The notes beneath the pieces are model-generated. The model ran no database searches, was not told the origin of the DNA, and saw only the letters and a list, made by a program, of their open reading frames with translations. A stretch of DNA of 64,000 bases from Verrucomicrobiota bacterium (GTDB lineage Bacteria; Verrucomicrobiota; Verrucomicrobiia; Limisphaerales; JACRJZ01), in assembly GCA_016219875.1 (NCBI GenBank), contig JACRJZ010000042.1:1-64000 (forward strand), in the 5' to 3' direction. Shown piece by piece: positions 1-12,200 of the stretch (positions are counted from its first letter, which is position 1; each line of letters opens with the position of its first letter). A program made the translations under genes and the position numbers.

Positions 1-165
1 GCCGGGGGGTCCCGTTTAATTTGGGAGCCAAAAACACGGGGGCTGGCTGCCCGCGCTCCTCCCTGAATCAGCCCTGGCTCTGCCGAGACGCCGCTACGGG
101 TCTTGCCTTCGCCTCCCGTGTAACCTTTCCTCCGCTTTTCCTTAGTAACCGGGCAGAGAACGATT

Positions 166-2130
<1,965 letters not shown>

Positions 2131-2172
2131 AGCCTGTTTGCAGACTCCCTTGAGCCGCGACGAATCGAAGTT

Positions 2173-2237
2173 TGGAGTTCCGCATTGACGCGGTTTAACG
2201 GGGCGCGCAGAACGAACCACGTCAACGCGGAACTCCA
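2173..2237. repeat. Imperfect hairpin with 21-nt arms
   Basis: Arms at 2173-2193 and 2217-2237 are reverse complements with two mismatches, around a 23-nt loop. It lies just past the kinase stop in a convergent gap, so it could help end transcription from either side, but no T-tract follows. Part of the arm (ttggagttcc...tgacg) recurs near 15050, next to another palindrome. Confidence 0.6.
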
Positions 2238-2256
2238 GAGGCAATTGCTGAACCCC

Positions 2257-2321
2257 GTAGCAGCCGACGTGAGGAGGCTCAAACTTCAAGGGAAACAGAG
2301 CCTCCTCACGTCGGCTGCTAC
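2257..2321. repeat. REP-like inverted-repeat element, copy 1
   Basis: Perfect 24-nt arms (2257-2280 and 2298-2321) around a 17-nt loop. The arm starts gtagcagccgacgtgaggag. The same arm recurs near 20.0 kb and 61.3 kb, always between genes. A weaker outer pair (agagcctgtttg near 2130 and its near-complement near 2357-2368) encloses the whole gap. This is a dispersed palindromic element; a role as transcription terminator or mRNA stabiliser is possible but unproven. Confidence 0.85.
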
Positions 2322-2501
2322 AGTTCTGAAAGAGGCTCTCCAAACGGGGTTTCAAACACGCTCTTAGAGAACCAGTGCGCCCGAGGCCGCCTGGGCCGGC
2401 TCGTCCGGTGTCGGAATGAGCGTCAGTATGGCTTGCGGCGGCAAGCGGAGCGCGTTGCCGTTCTGCTGCCGGCGCACTGCAAATCCTTCGCCACCCCGGG
2501 T

Positions 2502-3188
2502 TCACCCACGTTTCTGCGCGCGGCGCCGGTGCCTCCACGCGGCTCCACCCAGAACGAGCAGCGCCGGAATCAACGACGAAACCTCCGGCACGGCGGTAAT
2601 CTCCAGCCCCCAACTGACCACGGTGCTCTGGTCCCCAAAGGACACGTCGGCCAGAAAGAGTGTCCAATCGCCGTTCGGGTTGAGCGTGTTGAAGGAGCCG
2701 AGCGTCGCGGTGCGCGGGTCGGTGTTCAGCACGGTCGAGGGATGCACGTTGCGCCCGTCGCTCTGCCACGTGCCCAGCAACTGGCCGTTGCCGTTGTAGC
2801 TCGGATTGAACGTCTGGTAGAGATGGATGTCCTGATTCCCCGCCGCGTCGTCGAACGTCACAACCAAGCCGGGATTGTCGTAGCCGGAAGGATCGGCGGC
2901 GGTTTTGCCTGGGCGGTTCAGCAGCACCACGAAGCCAGAGTCGTGCTGTAAATAGCCGTACAGGTCGCCGTTGTGGCCGCCGGAAAGGCTGAGCGTCACG
3001 TTCAGGTCGGCGAGGGTTTGGCCGGCGGCAATGTCGCTGATGGTCCGCGTGTCGTGCCAGCCGGTCAGGTCGCCGTCGGGGATGGCCCCGCCGTTTTCGA
3101 AGCCGCTGGTGTAAGTGTAGGACAGCGCGGCGGAGGCGGAGGCGCAGCCCATCATCGCTGCCAGACTGTAAGAGAAAAGGCGTTTCAT
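2502..3188 (-). CDS. PEP-CTERM protein with proprotein-convertase P-domain-like fold
   Basis: 228 aa. It starts with a signal peptide (MKRLFSYSLAAMMGCASASA) and ends with a PEP-CTERM tail: VPE motif, hydrophobic helix and Arg-rich end (AAWRHRRRAQKRG). Such tails are processed by exosortase; no exosortase gene lies in this window. The body resembles the P/Homo B domain, with an N-terminal sandwich strand set, GDLYGYL, and the closing NGDWTLFLAD...SWGLEI. The ATG at 3188 is preferred over the in-frame GTG at 3206, because that GTG sits directly against the AAAGGA ribosome-binding site of the ATG. The gene begins 21 bp after the stop of the giant upstream gene on the same strand, so the two are very likely co-transcribed. 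It is probably a secreted or outer-surface protein; its exact role is unknown. Confidence 0.88.
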   Translation of the reverse strand: MKRLFSYSLAAMMGCASASAALSYTYTSGFENGGAIPDGDLTGWHDTRTISDIAAGQTLADLNVTLSLSGGHNGDLYGYLQHDSGFVVLLNRPGKTAADPSGYDNPGLVVTFDDAAGNQDIHLYQTFNPSYNGNGQLLGTWQSDGRNVHPSTVLNTDPRTATLGSFNTLNPNGDWTLFLADVSFGDQSTVVSWGLEITAVPEVSSLIPALLVLGGAAWRHRRRAQKRG

Positions 3189-3197
3189 GGTTCGGGT

Positions 3198-3203
3198 TCC
3201 TTT
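3198..3203 (-). promoter_or_regulatory. Shine-Dalgarno AAAGGA of the PEP-CTERM gene
   Basis: AAAGGA lies 9 nt upstream of the ATG at 3188, inside the 21-nt gap after the giant gene's stop codon. It fixes the ATG as the start. Most other genes in this window show only weak Shine-Dalgarno signals. Confidence 0.7.
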
Positions 3204-3209
3204 CACAAA

Positions 3210-6200
3210 TCACGGGATGGCGGTGCGGTAGTACCGTTGCGGGTAGCTGGCCGAGTTGAGGTCGGTGTGCGTCCACTGGCCGTTGGGACCGGCCACAAAG
3301 TTCACCGAGCCGTCCACGTTGTTCGTCAGCGACGTCCAGACGACCGGCGAAGTCAGGCTCGTGGCGCGCTGGACCAGATAAGTCTGGCCCGGGATGCCGG
3401 CGAACGTGAGTTGGGAGTTCCCGTCACCGGCCAGGCCGCTCGCGACGATGTTGCAGGACATGTTCGTGCCGCGGTCCACTTGGATAATGACCGTGCCGAG
3501 GGCCGTCAGGGCGGTGAGACCCTCGGGCGGCTGGTCGCGGATCGTGTAAGCGAAGCGGTCAGTGACGTTCTGACTTGAGCTATTGCCGGCGTCGTAGAGG
3601 ATGAACGTGCCATCGGCGGAGACGGGCACGCTGTTGGTGCTGGCGACAGCGGCGGACACGAACTCGACGGGGTCGCTGTCCGGGTCGCTCCAGTTGGTGG
3701 CCAGGTTGGAGAGGCGAATCTTCACCGGCACGCCGGGCTTGCGACACACGGTGAGTGTCTGGGCGGAGGGCGGGCTGTTCCCGCGCTCTTGGCCGAGCGT
3801 GTAGTAATTGCCGCTGGCGAGAGACTGGCTGGCGACGATGAAAGTGGCGCCCGCGTAACTGCCCGTGGCCACGCTGGCGTTGGTGAAGACGCCGTCCGCG
3901 TCGGTCAGCAGCCGCAACTTGGATGGATCGGTGATCAAGCCGGCGATGCCGGTGCAATCGAAGGCCAGGTCGCCGGTCAAGGTGCCGGCGCCTTCCGTCC
4001 GCCAGGCGCGGTTGAGACGCCAAACCAAGCGGGCGGGCTTGTCACTGGTGTTCTGGGCCAGCGTGCCGTTGTCGTGGCCGAACACGCGGAAGTCTGTGCC
4101 GCTGACGACGGCGTTGGAGGCGGTCAGCAATGAGGAAGACAGCGAGTTAGTCTGCGCGCTCCACGCGCCGCGCAGGTTGCTGCGTCCAGCAATGGCGTCG
4201 GCGCAGGGGAAGGTTGAAGCCACCCAGTCGGCGTCGGTCATGTTGGTTAACGTGCCGTTGTTGGCGTTGGTAGTCAGGTCGGCCAGGGTGGCGCCGGAGG
4301 CATGGTCGAACCGGTAGTAAGCGACCAAGCCGGTCTCGTCGCCGCTCAGAGTCTTGTGCATGGCGTCGCGAATTTGGTCCTGGGTGCGGGCCGTGTTCCA
4401 GACGCGCACTTCGTCGATCTGGCCAGGGAAGAACTGGCCGCCGCTGGTGCCGGCGCCGATGACTTTGTCGCTGGTGTTGTTGGTGAAGGTGTAATCGGCA
4501 TCTGAGATCAGAACCTGCGCGACGCCGTTGACGTAGAGAGTGTGGGTGCTCGAGCCGGTGCCGGTGCGAGTGTAAGCGACGTGGGACCATTGGTTCGAGG
4601 CCACGACATTGTCGCCCGTCTGCGCCACATAGGTGTTGCGTCCCGACACGACCAACCGACTTGTGCCGCCACTGCCAGTGCCGACCTCCAGTTGGAACCC
4701 GCCTCCGATGTTGGTGGGGAACCGCGTGGAGAAGATGCCGTAGCGATTGGTCAAGTTGGCCGGTTTGATCCAGGCCTCGACGGTGAGCGTGTTGCCCACG
4801 TCGAGGCTGGCGCCGTGGCCCACGTTCGCGTGGGCATTCGTGCCATTGAACGCCAGGCTCTTGCCCGGCGGAGTCATGGGCGAGGCGAAGAAGGCGAAGG
4901 AGCAAACCGGCTGGTTCGTGGCCACGTCCTGGAGGATGGGGGTCGAGACGCCGTCGGTCAGGTCGCGGGTCTGGATGATCCAGTTGGTGGAGGTCGCCTG
5001 GCAGGTGACGATGTTGTCCATGTTCAAGCTGTCGCCGCCGGCGGGCGAGACGAGGAACACGCCGTCCGCGGGCATGTAGCCGCGGATGCTCAACGTGAAC
5101 GTGCCGCTGGCGGTGCGGGTCACGCTGAAGCCGCTGCCGAGGACGGCGTCGCCCTCGGCGTCGAACATGCCGACAATCGCGGAAGCACCCGTCGGCACAT
5201 AGGCGAACGCCACCGGGTCGCGCTCATAGACCGCGGCATTGGTGCCGTTGTCGTGGCAGTAAATCGTCCAGGAACCGTCGGTGTTGGCCTTCGAGAGGGC
5301 GTAATTATCCTCGTCCTTGCCGCCGCTGACGAGCAGCACGCCGTCGGTTTGCGAACTGACGCCGGGAATCCGCAGCGTGTAAGTGCCGTTGCCGTTATCC
5401 ACGAACTCCTCACCCAGGTCGATGCCGGGGCTGGTGTTGAGGCCGGTGATGGGGCCGTCGTCTGCGCTGTTGGTGGCGTGGCCGCAAATCCAACTTTCCG
5501 CGAACGGGAAGTAAGCGACGGCGAGGTTCTGATTGTATTCGGCGCCGTTGGGCGAGTCCTGCACGCCGGCCACGTAACCGTTGGCGCCATTGGCATAGGC
5601 AGTGGCGGTGGCGTAGCGAGTGCCGTTGAGCGGAGCGCCTTCGCTGTTGTTGCGGCTGATCTCGCGCACGGACGCGATGAGGATGCCATTGGCGGAATCG
5701 TCTGAGGAAGTGTCATCGATCTGCACGGCATAGTCGCCCCGATCCGACGCGGTGGAATTCAGGCGGAGGTCGCGATAGGTCTGGCTCGCGCTCAGGGTGA
5801 CCGACGCGGAGGTGTCGTTGGTGTCGTTCTGCGCCACCGCGATGTTCATGGCGTAAGGCCGGTCCGTGGGAGTGGCCAGCACGAGGCCTTCGCCCTGGAT
5901 GGCAAAGGTGTAAGTGCCCTCGGCGTCCGGGTCATCGTTGCTGATCGTGACCGTGGCCGTGCGAGTGCCGGCAGCACTGGGGCTGAACCGCACGGTGAAA
6001 TTCGCGCTGCCGTTCGCCGGGACGGAGGCGGGCAAGGACAAGCCCTCGATGCTGAAGTCGCCGCCCGCTGTGATGTCCGAGACGGTGAGCGCGCTGGTGC
6101 CGTCATTGGCGATGACAAACGTCCGCGTGCTCGTCGTGGAACCGACGAACTTCGTGCTGAACTGGGTGAAATCGTCCGGCGACGGCGTGGTGTCGCCGTC

Positions 6201-9200
6201 AGCGATGAGCTGGCCGTTGCCACGGACGGCAATGTCGAGGGTGCTGATGAGGGCCAGCGTGTAATATCGCAAGTGCTGGAGGCTCTGGCTGGCGACGGTG
6301 AAGGTGTTGCCGCCGAAGGAACCGGCCACCGCCGTCGCGCCTTCGGCGAAGACGCCGTCGGCATCGACCAGCAAGCGCAGATTGCTGGCGTCGGCAAACG
6401 TCAGTCCCGCGGTATCGAAGCGCACGTCGGCGGTCTGCGCGCTGGTCAGTTCCGCACGCCAGACGCGCCCCAGTCGGGCCCCAATGCCGTTCGGCAGGTC
6501 GGAGGTGCCCCAATCGTCCGTCCCGTTATCGTGGCCGACGACGGCGGAGTTGGTGTCGGCAGCGCTGCTGTTGGACACGCTAAGACGACTGGAAGCGAGG
6601 CTGTTCACGCGCGCGCTCCACACGCCGCGGAGGTTCGTACGGTCGGCAATGATGTTGGCGCAGGGGATCGTGCTGGCGGCCCAGGCGGGGCCGTTGACGA
6701 GCGTGCCGTCATGACCGTGGCCGGTGACATCCCACAGCGTCGAGCCGCCGAGATGATTGAACCGGTAGTAGGCAACCAACCCGGACTCGCCGCCGTTGAG
6801 TTGTTGGTGCATGGCGTCCTGAATCTCGCTCTGGGTGCGGGCGACGGACCAGACGCGCAATTCATCTATTTGCCCTGGGAACAAGTGTCCGCCGTTGTCG
6901 CCGGCGCCGATGAGCTTGTCACTGGTGTTGTTGACAAAGGTGTAGTTGGCATCCGAAACGAGGGCTTGCGCCACGCCGTTCACGTAGAGCGTGTGAGTGC
7001 CGGCGCCTGTGGCGGTTCGGGTGTAAGCGATGTGCGTCCACTGGTTGGCGCCGAACACGTTGTCACCCGTCTCCGCCACCCAGGTGCTGGAACCTGTGAC
7101 GGCCACGCGATTGACGCCGCCATTGCCGGTGCCGACCTCCAACTGGAACGAACCACTCGAGCTGTTCAAGCGCGTCGAAAACACGGCGCAGCGGCCGGAG
7201 AGGCTGGTCGGTTTGACCCACGCTTCGATGGTCAACGTGTTGCCCACGTCGAAGCCCGTGCCGCGGCCGACGTTCACATAGTCGTTGACGCCGTCCAAGG
7301 CGAGGGCATTGCCCGGCGGAGTCATGCTCGTGGCGAAGGAGCGCTCTTCGCCGTAAGTCGTGCCATCGCCGTTGCTGGCATAGGCGCGGACATAATAGAC
7401 TTGGCCGCCCTCAGTCAGGCCCGTGAGGCCGCTGGTGAAGTCGCCCAAGCCGCTGCCATCGGACGTCATCCCGTCGTGGCTGGCGACGGTGGGGTTGCCC
7501 GTGGTGTTCCAGACGCAGCCGCGGGCCGTGACAGCGGAGGCGCCTTGATTGGTCACCGAGCCGCCGCACTGGGCCGTGGTGGCGGTGATCCCGCTCACGG
7601 GCGCCGTGGTCACGCCGGGCGGATACGGCGTGGTGAAACTGCCTTCGGTCGCCCATGCGCTGCCGGCGAAGGCCGTGTCCACGGCCTGCACGCTCCAGTA
7701 GTACACCGTGTGCAGCGGCAGGTTAGTAAGTGTCCAAGAGATGTTGGCACCGACGCTGCCGGAGCACGCCACGCGTCGCCAGCCCGCCGACGTGGCCGGC
7801 GCCGACACGATGTCACCGCTGCCACTGGTGGTGCCGATGCGCAGTTCGTAGGTGAGGCCGGCGGCGGATGTTTCGGTGTCGCTCGCCGCGTTCCACGAGA
7901 GCGTCACGGTGTTAGCGTTGACCACGGCCTGCAAGCCGGCCGGCGCGGTGGGCGGCGTGTTGGCGGCCACGATCTGATTGCGGTAGAGGTCGGAGCGCAC
8001 GCCGCCCGAAGTGCCCGTCTGGAACAAGTCGAGCTTCCCGTCCTGGTCGTAGTCGCCCCAGATCACGTCGCCAGCGCCGACGTTCCCCAGGCCGGTATTG
8101 GAGATCAGCGTGAAGGTGTTGTTGCCGTCATTGCGATAGAGGCGGGTGAGGCTGGAGCCGGAATCGCCCATGAGGAGGACATCCAGGTCGCCGTCGTTGT
8201 CGTAGTCGCCCCACGCCACGCCGGCGTAGTCCAAACCGGTCAGGCCGGCGCCGATGTCGGTGAAGGTGCCGTTGTGGTTGTTGTGGTAAATGCGGCTGGT
8301 GCTGCTGCCGCTCAGCAGGATGTCCGGGTAGCCGTCGTTGTCATAATCGCCCCAGTGCGCCTCGCCACGCCAGACGCCCGCCAGGCCGGCGTTGAGGTCG
8401 GTGAACACGCCGTTGCCGTCGTTGCGATAGACACGGCTGATGGGGCTGGCGCCGCTCCAGCCGCACAACAAGATGTCGAGATCGCCATCGCGGTCAAAGT
8501 CGGCCCAAGTGCCCGAACCAAAATAGACGCCGGGCAAGCCCGCGCCGATCTCGGTAAAGGTGCCGTCGCCGTTGTTGCGATAGAGGCGGGTGATGAGCAC
8601 GCTGCCGGTGTCGCCGGTGAGCAACAGGTCGGGATGGCCGTCGTTGTTGTAGTCGCCCCAAGCGGCGGAACTGGCCCGGACGCCCGGGAAGCTCACGCCT
8701 GTGTCGCTGAAGGAGCCGCTGCCGTTGTTGCGGTAGAGCTTCGTGACTCGGGCGTCGGTGACGCTGTACCAGCCATTGATCAACACGTCCAAGGCCCCGT
8801 CGTTGTCAAAGTCGCCTAAAGCGATGGCGCCTTCATGGAACGAGGCAACCCACTGCGACTCGCTGAAAGTGCCGTTGCCGTTGTTGCGGGAACGCATCGT
8901 CCGCGACGTGGTTCCGGAGATGCCGTCGTGCAGGAGGTCAAGATCGCCGTCGTTGTCCAGATCGCCCCAGACGCCGGCGGACTTGGACTGCGCCTCGAGG
9001 GTGGCCTGGATGTTGGTGAACACGTTGGGCGTAGTAAACACGCGCTCCTCGCCGTAGTTCGGGGCGAGGGCGTTGGCGGCGTAGGCCCGCACGTGGTACG
9101 TGACGCCGGGAGAAAGACCGGAGACCGTGCTCACGAAGCTGCCCGTGCCGCTCCCGTCGGTGGTGTGGCTGTCCAAAAGAGTCGGGTTGCCGTTGGTGTT

Positions 9201-12200
9201 CCAGCAGACGCCGCGGGCGCTGACGGCCGCGCCCCCCTGGCTGGTCACGTCGCCGCCGCAGGTCGCGCCCGACACTGTGACAGCGGTTACGGGAGCGGTG
9301 GTCACGGTCGGCGCATCCACCGCGGCCACGGTGTAGAAGACGCCGTCTTCCAGGCTGACGCCGGGGGCGGTGAACGTGTCGCCCGTGCGTTCGCCGTAGA
9401 TCACGGTGGCGTTGGCAAACGTCCCGTCCGCGTCCGTCAGCAACACGAAGGCGTTCGCCCAGCCGGATACGTCGAAGCGCAAATCCGCGGTGAGCGCGCC
9501 GCTTTCGTCGAGTTGCCACGCGCGGTTCAAGCGCCACAACACACCGCTGGGCACGTCGGAAGAGTTCTGCGTTTCGGCGGCGGCGTCGTGGCCGAAGACG
9601 GCGAAGTCACTCGTTCCGACGTCGCCATCCGCGAGGCTCAAGCGGCCGGAGGCCAGGGAGGTGGTGGCGGCTTTCCAGACCGCGCGCAGGTTCGTGCGCC
9701 CGCCGAGGGTGTCGGTGCAGGGAATCGTGCTGGCCAGCCAAACGGGGCCGTTGACCAGTGTGCCGTCATGGCCGTGGCCAGTGGCGTCCGCCGCCGTCGT
9801 GCCGGAGACGTGGTTGAATTTGTGGTAGGCGACCAGGTTCGGCTCGCTGCCGCTGAGTTCCTTGTGCATGGCGTCGCGGATTTCGTCGCCGCTCCGGGCC
9901 GCGCTCCAGACGCGCAATTCGTCCACTTGGCCGAGGAACAATTGCCCGCCGCTGGTGCCGGAGCCGATGACCTTGTCGCTGCTGTTGTTGACGAACGTGT
10001 AATTGGCATCGGTGGCCAAGGTCCGCGCCGTGCCGTTGACATAGAGGGTGTGAGTGCCGGCGCCGGTGCCCGTACGCGTATAGGCGACATGCGTCCAGAC
10101 GTTGGACGCAAGGGCATCGTCCACCGTTTCGGCTGCCCAAGTGCCCACGCCCGAAACAGCCACGCGATTCGCCCCTCCGTTGCCCGGGCCAACCTCCAGT
10201 TGGAAGGACCCAGCGTCGTTGTTCAGGCGCGTCGAAAAGATCGCCCGGCGGCTGGACAGGGCGGTCGGCTTGACCCAGGCCTCGATGGTCAGCGTGTTGC
10301 CGAGGTCGAGGCCCGCGCCGTGGCCGATATTCACATAGTCATTTGCGCCATCGAAGGCCAGCGCCTTGCCGGGCGCGGTTATGGTGGTGAGGAACTCGAC
10401 CTCCGTTCCGTAGCCCGTGCCCAGCGGACTGGTGGCGTAGGCGCGCACGTAGTAAGTCTGCCCTGACGTCAGGCCGGTCAGGCTGCTGCTGAACTCGCCG
10501 GTGCCGCTGCCATTCGTGGTCGCTCCGTCGAAACCGGCCAGCGTCGGGCTGCCCGTCGTGTTCCAAACGCAGCCGCGGGCGGTGACGGACGCGCCGCCTT
10601 CGCTGGTGACGTTGCCGCCGCTGGTCGCGGTGGTCGCGGCGATGCCAGTCACCGGCGCCGTCGAGACCGTCGGCAACACCACGCTGGCCACCGTGTAGAA
10701 GAAACCGTCCTGCAGATTGACTCCGGGGGCGGTGAACGTATCGCCGGAGCGCGTGCCGGCCACGAGGGTCGCGTTGGCGAAAGTCCCGTCGGCATCGGCC
10801 AGCAGCGCGAAGTCGCCGCTCCAGCCGGACACGTCGAAACTCACGTCGGCCATTAACGCGCTGCTCTCGTCCAGTTGCCAGACGCGATTTAACCGCCACT
10901 GCACGCCGGCGGGCTTGTCGGTGGCGTTCTGGGTTTCGTCGGCGTTGTCGTGGCCGAAGACGACGAAGTCGCTGCCCGCGATGTCGCTGTCGGTGACGCT
11001 CATCCGGCCCGACGCCAGCGAAGCGGTGCGGGCGATCCAGGCAGCGCGTAAGTTGGTGCGGCTGGCGATCTGGCTTGTGCCAGGAACGGTGCTCGCCGCC
11101 CAGGCCGCGCCGTTGACCAGCGTGCCGTCGAGGTCGTTGGTGGTCTGGTCGAAGAGCGTGGCGCCGGCGGATTGATTGCAGTTGAAGTAGGCGACCAAGC
11201 CGGTTTCCGTGCCCTGCAATTCGCGGTGCATGGCGTCGCGAATCTCGTCTTGGCTGCGCGCCACGTTCCAGACGCGCACCTCGTCAAGCTGGCCGTCGAA
11301 GAAGCGCCCGCTGTAGTCGCTGCCCAAGCGGAGTGGGTTGGTGTTGGCGACCACGGTGAAGGTGGAACTGCTGAGTGTCTGCGCGACGCCGTTGACGTAG
11401 AGGGTGCGCGTGCCGCCGCTCTTCACCGCCGCCACGTAATACCAGCGGCCGGCCTGGAGGTTGAGGCCGGTGGTCGTCCGTCCGTCGAAGTCGAGGTCGG
11501 TGCCGGTGAGCCGCAGGAGGTAGCCGTTGGCGCCGGACGATTGGTACTTGCTGATCAGGCCGCGCAGGCCGCCGAAGCCATCCGCCTTGAACCAGCATTC
11601 CAGCGTGTAGTTGGCCGTCAGGTCCAGCGCCGCGGCATCGGCGATCTCAACGTAGTCGTTGCTGCCGTCGAGGGTGAGCGCGTTGCCCGGCGGCGTCATC
11701 GTCGTGGTGAAAACGCGTTCCTCGCCATAAGCGGTCCCCAACGCGCTCGTGGCGTAGGCGCGGACGTGGTAGGTCCGGCCCGGCGTCAGGCTGGTTAGGG
11801 CCGAAGTGAACGTGCCGAGGCCCAGGCCGTCAGTGGTGTGACTGTCGCCGACGGTCGGCGTGCCGGCCGTATTCCAACAGACGCCGCGGGCCGTGACCGG
11901 GAAACTGCCTTCGACCGTGACCTCGCCGCCCGCTGTGGCTGTTGTGGGAGCAATGTCGGCAATAGGCGCCGTGGTGACCGTGGGAGCCACAACTTGCGCC
12001 ACGGTGTAGAACCAGCCGTCCTGCAACCCGACTCCCGTGGCGGTAAACGTGTCGCCCGCGCGCCCGCCGGTGATCACGGTCGCGTTGGCAAAGACGCCGT
12101 CCGCATCCACCAGCAGGGCGAAGTCGCCGCTCCAGCCGGACACATCGAAACTGAGGTCAACGGTCAGACTGCCGCTTTGGTCCACCTGCCAGACGCGGTT

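Noticed and set aside
1..165. Small gene or clear promoter ahead of the kinase
   Set aside because: The open frame from 21 overlaps the kinase out of frame and has no features. No convincing -35/-10 pair was found.
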